Source: JAGOTT01 sp964450795 (GTDB lineage: Bacteria > Patescibacteriota > Minisyncoccia > Moranbacterales > UBA1568). Taken from it: a stretch of DNA of 13,499 bases. Shown here in pieces: positions 1-5,975 of the stretch (within the stretch, counting starts at the first letter, position 1; every line of letters begins with the position of its first letter). The stretch spans positions 1 through 13,499 of the forward strand of contig CAYVDI010000026.1 in the NCBI GenBank assembly GCA_964450795.1, given 5' to 3'. The notes below the pieces were generated by a model. It saw only the letters and a list, made by a program, of their open reading frames with translations. It was not told where the DNA came from and made no database searches. The position numbers and the translations under genes were made by a program.

Positions 1-60
1 TACGGCGTCGCCTTCAAACGTACACTCCAGCTTCGCTGGAGGTTTATAGGACTAATCAAA
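1..60 (+). rRNA. Possible 3' end of a 23S rRNA gene (partial, weakly supported)
   Basis: No protein frame is convincing here. The stretch folds as nested helices: CCT (11-13) with AGG, AAAC (16-19) with GTTT (42-45), and CTCCAGC (25-31) with GCTGGAG (35-41) closed by TTC. It is followed by GGACTAATCA. A multi-part stem-loop followed by ACTAAT is the arrangement of the last helices of bacterial 23S rRNA. The usual GATAGG upstream of that helix is missing, and the palindromic terminator begins within what would be the terminal helix, so this could equally be an untranslated hairpin. The gene body would lie to the left of the window. Confidence 0.3.
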
Positions 61-87
61 CCGCTTCGGCATATGCCGAAGCGGTTT
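58..87. terminator. Perfect 30-bp palindrome, bidirectional terminator candidate
   Basis: Fifteen-base arms (AAACCGCTTCGGCAT and its exact complement) meet without a spacer at 72/73. As RNA it gives a GC-rich stem with an A-run on one side and a short U-run (GGTTT) on the other, on both strands. It lies 39 bp beyond the pyruvate kinase stop codon (TAG at 127-129, minus strand) and would also end any transcript entering from the left edge. The T-runs are only three long and belong to the stem, so termination strength is inferred. Confidence 0.7.
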
Positions 88-121
88 ATTCGCTATTCAC
101 TATTCGTCATTCGGAATTCGT
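87..121. repeat. Five tandem copies of a degenerate heptamer, NATTCRN
   Basis: The units are TATTCGC, TATTCAC, TATTCGT, CATTCGG and AATTCGT at 87, 94, 101, 108 and 115. ATTC is invariant in all five, the sixth base is G in four of five, and the outer bases vary. The array fills the gap between the terminator palindrome and the pyruvate kinase stop codon, so it would be transcribed in the 3' untranslated part of that mRNA. Function is unknown. Confidence 0.85.
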
Positions 122-126
122 CTCCC

Positions 127-1545
127 CTACACTGTCCGGACCATGAGAAGGTTCGTTCCGCCTTTCTTGCCGAACGGCACACCCGCCGCGACGATGAAGC
201 GGTCCCCTTTCTTCGCGAACCCTTCCCGGACGAGGATCTTCTTCGTGAGTTCGATGACCTGGCTCGTATGAGTGAACGGCTTCACCTCGTATCCGGAACA
301 GCCGAAAAAGAGCGCGACCCGACGGATAGCGTTCTCGCGCGGCGTCAGAACGACGATCGGCTGCGTCGGACGATGCCGGGACACCGACCGCGCCGTGAAT
401 CCGGACTCCGTAAGCGCTACGATCGCGACCGCACCGACCTCCTTCGCCGTCACAACGACCGCATGCCCGACCGACTCCGCGACGGAATCCAGTCCGATGG
501 AGTCGTTCCGCACGATCGCGTGCTCCTGTCCTTCCTGTTCGATACGCGCCGCGATACGTGCCATCATCCCGACCGCCTCTACCGGATATTCGCCCAAGGT
601 CGTCTCTTCCGAAAGCATGACCGCGTCCGTCCCGTCGAGGATCGCGTTCGCGATATCGTTCACCTCCGCACGTGTCGGCACCGCGGCATGGATCATCGAT
701 TCGAGCATCTGTGTCGCGACGATGACCGGCTTCCCAAGCTCCCGCGCCATCTGGATGATCCGCTTCTGAAGGAGCGGCACCTCTTCCATCGGCACCTCGA
801 CCGCAAGGTCGCCGCGCGCGACCATCACGCCGTCCGCAGCCCGCAGGATGCTCTCCAGATTCTCGATCGCCTGATCGGTCTCGATCTTCGCGATGATCCG
901 CGCCTGGGATTTCTTCTTATCAAGGATCGCGCGGAGTTCGAGCACGTCCTCCGCCTTCCGCACGAACGAGAGCGCCATGAAATCAACCTTCTCCTTTATC
1001 CCGAACTCGAGATCCTTCTTGTCCTTCGCGGTGAGCGAACTGATATTGAGCGCGGTTCCCGGAAGATTCACGCCGCGCCGACCCTTCGTATCGCCGCCGA
1101 AGATGATCCTGCACCGGATCTCATTCCCCTTCACCTCGAGCACCTCGAGCTTCTTCTTTCCATCGTCGAGAAGGATGGATTTCCCTTTCTCGATCTCCTT
1201 CGGAAGATTCGGATAGTTCACGAATGCGCGATGCTCGTCTCCGACACATTTCTCCGTCGTCAAGGTGAATTCCTCACCCGCCGTGAGCACGACCCGCTCC
1301 TTATAGAAATCCCCGATACGGATCTTCGGTCCGGAGAGATCCTGCAGAACCGCGATCGGCGTCTTCGTCTTCCTGGATACCTTGCGGATGACCGCAAGCG
1401 ACCGCCCGTGCTCCTCATGGTCGCCATGGGAAAAATTGAGCCTCGCGACATTGAGCCCGGCCGCGACCATCTTCGTCAATACCGGCTCCTTTGCCGAAAC
1501 CGGACCGATCGTCGCGACGATCTTCGTCTTCTTCATCGTTTTCAT
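127..1545 (-). CDS. pyk: Pyruvate kinase
   Basis: Catalyses the last step of glycolysis, phosphoenolpyruvate plus ADP to pyruvate plus ATP, in the cytoplasm. The 472-residue protein has the usual family length. It starts with KTKIVATIGP and NVARLNFSH (substrate-binding Arg35), then QDLSGPKIRIG at 68-78. A B domain lies at about 79-160. The signature IIAKIET (Lys220 catalytic, Glu222 metal ligand), metal ligand Asp246 in ARGDLA, VATQML at 277-282 and PTRAEVND at 290-297 follow. The C-terminal domain ends in the typical GVPFGKKGGTN. The common GDLG is GDLA here. The first ATG at 1545 was taken; Met4 is an equal alternative, and neither has a clear Shine-Dalgarno sequence. It is divergent from rel and probably monocistronic, ending at the palindrome at 58-87. 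Confidence 0.97.
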   Translation of the reverse strand: MKTMKKTKIVATIGPVSAKEPVLTKMVAAGLNVARLNFSHGDHEEHGRSLAVIRKVSRKTKTPIAVLQDLSGPKIRIGDFYKERVVLTAGEEFTLTTEKCVGDEHRAFVNYPNLPKEIEKGKSILLDDGKKKLEVLEVKGNEIRCRIIFGGDTKGRRGVNLPGTALNISSLTAKDKKDLEFGIKEKVDFMALSFVRKAEDVLELRAILDKKKSQARIIAKIETDQAIENLESILRAADGVMVARGDLAVEVPMEEVPLLQKRIIQMARELGKPVIVATQMLESMIHAAVPTRAEVNDIANAILDGTDAVMLSEETTLGEYPVEAVGMMARIAARIEQEGQEHAIVRNDSIGLDSVAESVGHAVVVTAKEVGAVAIVALTESGFTARSVSRHRPTQPIVVLTPRENAIRRVALFFGCSGYEVKPFTHTSQVIELTKKILVREGFAKKGDRFIVAAGVPFGKKGGTNLLMVRTV

Positions 1546-1587
1546 ATGAATCGCTTACGCGGGATTTATCCATCCGCACATTCGCCC

Positions 1588-1616
1588 ATGGTACGCCGTA
1601 TCGGGGAAAAAATCAA
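1588..1616 (-). promoter_or_regulatory. Candidate sigma-70-type promoter for pyk
   Basis: On the minus strand, TTGATT (1616-1611) is followed after 17 bp by TACCAT (1593-1588), giving a leader of about 35-40 nt before the ATG at 1545. The match to consensus is moderate. It lies in the 145-bp space shared with rel, which is transcribed the other way. Confidence 0.4.
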
Positions 1617-1638
1617 GAGCCGACCGGGGCCGGGCTCC

Positions 1639-1667
1639 TTGCCGGATTCGCCGCACGCTCCTATAGT
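1639..1667 (+). promoter_or_regulatory. Promoter for rel
   Basis: TTGCCG (1639-1644), a 17-bp spacer and TATAGT (1662-1667) fit a housekeeping-sigma promoter well. Transcription would start near 1674, leaving only about 17 nt before the ATG at 1691. No Shine-Dalgarno sequence sits directly before that ATG. Confidence 0.65.
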
Positions 1668-1690
1668 GGAAAGAGACGAACGGATCCCCT

Positions 1691-3196
1691 ATGTCGGACA
1701 TGCTGACCCTCGACGAAATCTTCAAGACCTCGCGACGACCGTTCTCCTCGGATGAGCGGAAGTTCGTCGCGGACGCGCTCGCGTTCGCCACCACCGCTCA
1801 CGAGGGTCAATTCCGGAAATCCGGCGAGCCCTACATCACTCACGCTCTCGCCGTCACGAAGATACTCGCCGAAATCGGCATGGATAAGGAAACGCTCGCC
1901 GCGGGGCTCCTCCACGATGTCCCCGAGGACACCGAGCACACGCTCGCGGAAGTCGAGCGGAAATTCGGCAAGGAAGTGGCATACCTCGTCGACGGCATCA
2001 CGAAACTCGGAAAGATCAAGCTCCGCGGATCCCGGGAGGAATACTTCCTCGAGAACCTCCGCAAGATGTTCCTCGCGATGGCGGAGGATATCCGCGTCGT
2101 CATCATCAAGCTTGCCGATAGGCTTCACAACATGCGCACGCTCGACGCGCTCCCGCCGGAGAAGCGCGAACGGATCGCGCGCGAAACGATGGAAATCTAT
2201 GCGGCGATCGCGAACCGGCTCGGTATCGGCGAGATCAAAGGCGAGCTCGAAGACCTCGCGTTCCGTCATCTCGAACCGGAACACTATGAGGAAGCGAAAC
2301 GGATCGAGGAGACCTACATCCGCGAAGGGAAATCCTATCTCGACCGCGTCATCGATATCCTCCGCAAGGAGCTCGCGCAGGACGGAGTGAAGATCGTCGC
2401 CGTTTCCGGCCGCACGAAGCACCTCTACCGCCTCTACAAGAAACTCGAGAAGCACGATATGGAAGTCGGACGCATCTACGACCTCATCGCCGTCCGCATC
2501 ATCGTTCCCGAAATCGTCGATTGCTATGAGACTCTCGGCACCATCCACAAGCGGTACCGCCCTCTCGTCGGACGGATCAAAGACTATATCTCCCTCCCGA
2601 AACCGAACGGCTACCAATCGCTTCATACCACCATCTTCGGCCCAGAGGGACGCATCGTCGAAGTGCAGATCCGCACGCAGAAAATGCACGATGAATCGGA
2701 ATTCGGCATCGCCGCGCACTGGATCTACACCGAGAAGGAACGCGGCGGCTGGCGAACGCTTCTCTTCGGGAAAAAGCCGACCGGCGAGAAACCGAAGGAG
2801 CTCGCCTGGGTCCGGCAGCTCCAGGAATGGCAGAACGAAATCGGCAAGGACAACGACGAATTCTGGCAGGGGCTCAGGATCGAATTCTTCAAGAATCACA
2901 TCTTCGCGTTCACGCCGAAGGGCGACATCATCCAGCTCCCAGAGGAATCGACTCCGATCGATTTCGCCTATGCCATCCACTCCGAGATCGGCGACCACGC
3001 CGTCGGCGCCAAGGCCGACGGGAAAATCGTTCCGCTCGATTCGACGATAGCGAACGGTCAGGTCATCGAGATCCTCACATCGAAAGACCGGAAGCATCCG
3101 GGGACGGATTGGCTCCGTACCGTGAAGACTTCCTCCGCGAAATCCCATATCCGCCGCGCCATCCGCGAAGAGGAACTGGGCCGCCACAAGAAATAG
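1691..3196 (+). CDS. rel: Bifunctional (p)ppGpp synthetase/hydrolase, short Rel (HD-synthetase-TGS)
   Basis: Makes and degrades the alarmone (p)ppGpp that sets the stringent response. The hydrolase domain (about 25-180) keeps its metal and catalytic set: Arg42 in RKSGEPYITH, His51, His75-Asp76, Glu79-Asp80 and Asp143 in KLADRLHNMRT. The proline usually following the first His is Ala52. The synthetase domain (about 225-350) keeps SGR (241), Asp264 in IYDLIA, RIKD (295-298, the RxKD form of bifunctional enzymes), Tyr308 in NGYQS and Glu324 in EVQIRT. A TGS domain covers about 404-463. The protein stops at residue 501, well short of the roughly 730 residues of long RSH proteins, so the zinc-finger and ACT/RRM regulatory part is absent. 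No frameshift is visible at the end, so the short form looks native. It converges on the helicase gene with 13 bp between stops. Confidence 0.95.
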   Translation: MSDMLTLDEIFKTSRRPFSSDERKFVADALAFATTAHEGQFRKSGEPYITHALAVTKILAEIGMDKETLAAGLLHDVPEDTEHTLAEVERKFGKEVAYLVDGITKLGKIKLRGSREEYFLENLRKMFLAMAEDIRVVIIKLADRLHNMRTLDALPPEKRERIARETMEIYAAIANRLGIGEIKGELEDLAFRHLEPEHYEEAKRIEETYIREGKSYLDRVIDILRKELAQDGVKIVAVSGRTKHLYRLYKKLEKHDMEVGRIYDLIAVRIIVPEIVDCYETLGTIHKRYRPLVGRIKDYISLPKPNGYQSLHTTIFGPEGRIVEVQIRTQKMHDESEFGIAAHWIYTEKERGGWRTLLFGKKPTGEKPKELAWVRQLQEWQNEIGKDNDEFWQGLRIEFFKNHIFAFTPKGDIIQLPEESTPIDFAYAIHSEIGDHAVGAKADGKIVPLDSTIANGQVIEILTSKDRKHPGTDWLRTVKTSSAKSHIRRAIREEELGRHKK

Positions 3197-3209
3197 AAAT
3201 AGCACGCCG

Positions 3210-4790
3210 TCAGTCGATGAGTCCGAGCTTCCGGAGACGGGACCGGATACTCCCCGGCTGACGGCCGAACCGGTCGCACAATTCCGCGGTCATCGCGCCC
3301 TCCTCATGCATCGCCGCAAGAATGCGATCATCGTCGTCCGTCCACGGAGCGTATGCCTTGGGATGTTTCTCCCGGAGTTTTTCGATCGGACTCTCTCCGG
3401 TCTTTCCCGGATCATCACCGGATCCTTTTTTCCGTTTCGTTCCAGATTTTTTCTTTTTCTCCGATCGTTTCCCGCCCGTCACGACAAGAAAATTCTCCCG
3501 TTGTTTCGACCGATCCTCGGCGGACATTTTCGCGAACGCTTCCGCTGCGACATCCGACAATGAGCGGAATGACCGATCCTGTTCCGCGACGACCGGGTGC
3601 ACGAGAAACGCCTTCTCGTTTATCCCAAGAAGATGGATTCCCGACAACCTCCGCACGCGGGAAAGCGCGACGTACCCCTGCCCGAATTCGAACGTCTGCG
3701 ACAGATCCATCACCGCCGAATCGAGGCTCACGCCCTGGCTCTTATGGATCGTCATCGCCCATGCGAGGCGAAGCGGCAGCTGTGATATCTTCGCAAGCAC
3801 CTCGTCACCCTCGTCGATCGTCCACTCCGCGGGCTCGACCGTCACCCGCTCACCGTCGCGCGTCCGCACGACCGGATACTTTCGGGTCGTCTCGAATCCC
3901 GTCACCGTCCCAAGTGTCCCGTTCACATAGCCTTCTCCCGGATTGTTCTTCGTGAACATGACGGTCGCCCCCTCCTTGAGGTCGAGCCGCTCCGGCGAAA
4001 GGCACCCGCGTTTGAGCGTCTCGACGAGATTGTCCGGTCCGCGCGACGACATGACGAACGAATATGTCTTCCCGGGAAGTTTCCGGAGTTCCGCCCCGTT
4101 TATGGAATCGACATTGGCGTTGTGCGAGAAAAGCCGGGGTATATCCTCTTCCGGCAGGCTTTCCGCGGTCGAAAGCCTCGAATCTATATGCAGACGGTGC
4201 GTCTCGGAAAAAGTTCCCCCACGGATCGCGGAAAGGATATCGAGGAACAGATCATCCTCCTGCCGGTGCTGTTCGGTGAGATAGCAGACCACCGGAGACA
4301 AAGCGTCCCACGCGGACGATTGGAACGCGAACTGCGCCGCATCTCCACCGACCGATACCGGCGGCAGCTGGAAGAAATCACCGACAAACACGACTTGAAG
4401 CCCGCCCCACGGAAGCCCGGATTTCTTCGCCTTCCGGCAGACCCGTTCGACGAGCGTGAGTATCCGCCCATCGAGCATGGAAATCTCATCGATGATGAGC
4501 ACCTGAGCCCTCCTGATCCGCTTCGTCACGTAGCGGCTCTCGGCGATGCGCCGCACCTCATCGTCGGTCAATTCCGAGTGGATGCCGATACCGCTCCAGG
4601 AGTGGATCGTCATCCCGCGGATATGTGTCGCGGCGATCCCGGTCGACGCGGTCACGGCGAAACCGACCTCGTGCTCGCGGAGATACGCGGCATAGGCGTT
4701 CACGACGTGTGTCTTCCCCGATCCGGCCTCGCCGGTGAGGAACACGTGCACGCCCGTCTTCAGGATGTCGAGCGCTTCGGATTGAGTCAT
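3210..4790 (-). CDS. PIF1/RecD2-like SF1B DNA helicase with C-terminal helix-turn-helix-like tail
   Basis: An ATP-driven 5'-3' DNA helicase of the PIF1 group, expected to act on forks, R-loops or G-quadruplexes. The 526 residues show Walker A GEAGSGKT (20-27), ASTGIAA (48-54), Walker B IIDEISMLDG (99-108), motif III VGDFFQLPPV (136-145), motif IV EQHR (173-176), motif V TIHKSQG (347-353) and motif VI YVALSRVR (373-380). A Lys-rich linker (about 441-456) leads to a compact tail (481-524) with PWTDDDDRIL, FGRQPGSIRSRL and KLGL, a Myb/sigma-4-like helix-turn-helix pattern. The start has GGAGAGG five bases before the ATG. Its promoter overlaps that of thymidylate kinase. The helicase call is sure; the role of the tail as a DNA- or protein-binding module is inferred. 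Confidence 0.93.
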   Translation of the reverse strand: MTQSEALDILKTGVHVFLTGEAGSGKTHVVNAYAAYLREHEVGFAVTASTGIAATHIRGMTIHSWSGIGIHSELTDDEVRRIAESRYVTKRIRRAQVLIIDEISMLDGRILTLVERVCRKAKKSGLPWGGLQVVFVGDFFQLPPVSVGGDAAQFAFQSSAWDALSPVVCYLTEQHRQEDDLFLDILSAIRGGTFSETHRLHIDSRLSTAESLPEEDIPRLFSHNANVDSINGAELRKLPGKTYSFVMSSRGPDNLVETLKRGCLSPERLDLKEGATVMFTKNNPGEGYVNGTLGTVTGFETTRKYPVVRTRDGERVTVEPAEWTIDEGDEVLAKISQLPLRLAWAMTIHKSQGVSLDSAVMDLSQTFEFGQGYVALSRVRRLSGIHLLGINEKAFLVHPVVAEQDRSFRSLSDVAAEAFAKMSAEDRSKQRENFLVVTGGKRSEKKKKSGTKRKKGSGDDPGKTGESPIEKLREKHPKAYAPWTDDDDRILAAMHEEGAMTAELCDRFGRQPGSIRSRLRKLGLID

Positions 4791-4802
4791 AGAAACCTCT
4801 CC

Positions 4803-4817
4803 ATGATACCACGAAAA
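4803..4817 (-). promoter_or_regulatory. Extended -10 promoter box for the helicase gene
   Basis: The minus strand reads TTTTCGTGGTATCAT: an extended -10 (TGG then TATCAT, 4808-4803). No good -35 sits 17 bp upstream, as expected for extended -10 promoters. The same 15 bases recur exactly at 7534-7548 upstream of another gene. GGAGAGG follows directly, so the predicted start site falls inside or just after the ribosome binding site. Confidence 0.55.
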
Positions 4818-4827
4818 GCAGCATCGA

Positions 4828-4857
4828 TTGACATGCGCGGCGCGGTTCCGCTATGCT
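4828..4857 (+). promoter_or_regulatory. Promoter for thymidylate kinase
   Basis: A perfect -35 TTGACA (4828-4833) is followed after 18 bp by TATGCT (4852-4857). Transcription would start near 4864, giving a leader of about 28 nt that carries the AAAGGAG ribosome binding site (4878-4884), eight bases before the ATG at 4893. The -35 lies just upstream of the divergent helicase promoter, so the two may interfere. Confidence 0.7.
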
Positions 4858-4892
4858 CAGCCTTGCCTATTCATTACAAAGGAGAAATCACC

Positions 4893-5582
4893 ATGAAAAC
4901 AGCACTCACACCGTTCATCGCCATCGAAGGCATGGATGGCTCCGGAAAAACGACCCTCATCCGCCGACTGGAAGAATATCTTTCGCTCATGTCGGATTAC
5001 CGCTACGCTTTCACCCACGAACCCGGAGGATCCCCGCTCGCCGAAGCCGTCCGCGGCATCCTGCTCGACGACAGCCTCTCCGGAAACGCAAGCGGAAAGA
5101 CTCAGCTCCTCGGTTTCTTTTACGCCCGTTCGCATCACCTGGGGATGATCCGGAAAAAACGGGAAGTCGAATTCGTCGTCATCACGGACCGTTTCGACGG
5201 CAGCACGTTCGCCTATCAGGTATACGGCGAATCGAAAGGCCCGGAGGAGCAGGAGGAACTCGACGAGCTGTTCTGGATGCTCCGAGCCAACGTCGTTCTC
5301 GGTGGGAACGAACCGACGCTCTATCTCTACCTCGACCTCCCGCCGGAAACGGCCTTCGCAAGACGCTCCGCCGACACGTCGCAGGCGAAGAACCACTACG
5401 ACGAAAAACCGCTTTCCTTCTACCGGCGGCAACACGCCGGCTATGATGATTTCCTCAAGGAAATCGCCTCACAAGGCGATTCGGAAGTCGCTTTCATCGA
5501 CGCAACACTCCCACCCGACGATGTCTTCGAGGAAGCGTTCCGAGTCATCCATGACCACGTCCGACGGATCACGAGCCCGTAA
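4893..5582 (+). CDS. tmk: Thymidylate kinase (dTMP kinase)
   Basis: Phosphorylates dTMP to dTDP with ATP, needed for dTTP and DNA synthesis. The 229-residue protein carries the P-loop GMDGSGKT (13-20), the family motif HEPGGSPLAE (42-51), and DRFDGSTFAYQ (99-109), which matches the usual DRY-x-x-S-x-x-AYQ with Phe for Tyr. A LID-like region with FARRSADTSQAKNHYD lies at 155-170. The start is fixed by AAAGGAG eight bases upstream; the reading frame runs open further upstream, but that part is antisense to the helicase gene. Own promoter and own terminator make it a single-gene unit. It is slightly longer than the common 205-215 residues, mainly in the 60-70 and 110-140 regions. Confidence 0.93.
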   Translation: MKTALTPFIAIEGMDGSGKTTLIRRLEEYLSLMSDYRYAFTHEPGGSPLAEAVRGILLDDSLSGNASGKTQLLGFFYARSHHLGMIRKKREVEFVVITDRFDGSTFAYQVYGESKGPEEQEELDELFWMLRANVVLGGNEPTLYLYLDLPPETAFARRSADTSQAKNHYDEKPLSFYRRQHAGYDDFLKEIASQGDSEVAFIDATLPPDDVFEEAFRVIHDHVRRITSP

Positions 5583-5589
5583 GGCGCCG

Positions 5590-5623
5590 CCGCTCCCTGC
5601 CATGCACGGAGCGGTTTTTCTTT
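5590..5623 (+). terminator. Intrinsic terminator of tmk
   Basis: CCGCTCC (5590-5596) pairs with GGAGCGG (5608-5614); inside, TGC pairs with GCA. A T-run (TTTTTCTTT) follows at once. It starts eight bases after the tmk stop codon and ends just before the promoter of the next gene. Confidence 0.85.
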
Positions 5624-5628
5624 CGGTC

Positions 5629-5637
5629 TGCTATACT
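5629..5637 (+). promoter_or_regulatory. Extended -10 promoter for the small acidic protein gene
   Basis: TGC followed by TATACT (5632-5637) is an extended -10. The 17-bp-upstream hexamer GAGCGG is not a usable -35 and is part of the tmk terminator stem. The bases after the -10 are GGA, as at several other promoters here. About 15 nt would separate the transcript start from the ATG at 5660. Confidence 0.55.
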
Positions 5638-5659
5638 GGACGCACGTAACGATACGATT

Positions 5660-5923
5660 ATGATGGAACAGTTCGATCTCGACTTCGGCCCGACACCGGA
5701 AAAACCGGAACAATCGAAGACACCGGATCCGGAGACGCTTCCGGACGACGAGCTCGCCGCCCTCTACAAAAAGACGATCGGCATCGATCCGACGTTCCGC
5801 GCGTTCGACCGGGAAACGATGCTTCGGGGACTCGCCGCCGGCCGCGAAGCCGAAACCGATCGGATCCGGGAGCTGGACAAGGCGGACGACGTCGAAGAAC
5901 TCGCCGGTCCCTACCGTCGATAA
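5660..5923 (+). CDS. Small acidic protein of unknown function
   Basis: An 87-residue soluble protein without signal peptide or membrane segment. The first third is Pro/Glu/Asp rich and probably disordered (MEQFDLDFGPTPEKPEQ). The centre LPDDELAALYKKTIGIDP and FDRETMLRGL looks like two short helices and resembles small conserved hypothetical proteins of Patescibacteria, from memory only. The C-terminal third is charged and helical. Support for being a real gene: it lies between the tmk terminator and a convergent gene, has an extended -10 promoter just upstream, and shows ordinary codon use. Two ATGs in tandem (5660 and 5663) are both possible starts; there is no Shine-Dalgarno sequence. I cannot assign a function. 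Confidence 0.75.
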   Translation: MMEQFDLDFGPTPEKPEQSKTPDPETLPDDELAALYKKTIGIDPTFRAFDRETMLRGLAAGREAETDRIRELDKADDVEELAGPYRR

Positions 5924-5975
5924 CGATCGCAGGGAGTTACGTAACCGGTTACGTAACTCGCGAAATCTGCGATCG
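5924..5975. repeat. Nested dyad between convergent genes: two GTTACGTAAC palindromes inside a larger inverted repeat
   Basis: Positions 5934-5959 form a perfect 26-bp palindrome centred at 5946/5947. It is built from two copies of GTTACGTAAC (5936-5945 and 5948-5957), each itself a 10-bp palindrome, separated by CG. Outside, CGATCGCAG (5924-5932) pairs with CTGCGATCG (5967-5975), with unequal spacers of 1 and 7 bases. It begins immediately after the stop of the small protein gene (5921-5923) and covers the last codons and stop of the membrane hydrolase gene (5949-5951). It may end transcription from both sides, but no T-run follows on either strand, so a protein-binding site is also possible. 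Confidence 0.8.

Noticed and set aside
73..1755. A 560-codon open frame opposite pyruvate kinase
   Set aside because: It is exactly antisense in register with pyk, and starts in the terminator and heptamer repeat. The pyk protein is fully convincing, so this is a shadow.
1661..3205. A 514-codon open frame opposite rel
   Set aside because: In-register antisense of a gene with all catalytic motifs; the Asp/Glu/Arg-rich translation has no recognisable domain.
4122..4892. An upstream extension of the thymidylate kinase frame
   Set aside because: It runs antisense through the helicase gene. The promoter and AAAGGAG before 4893, and the kinase fold starting there, fix the start.
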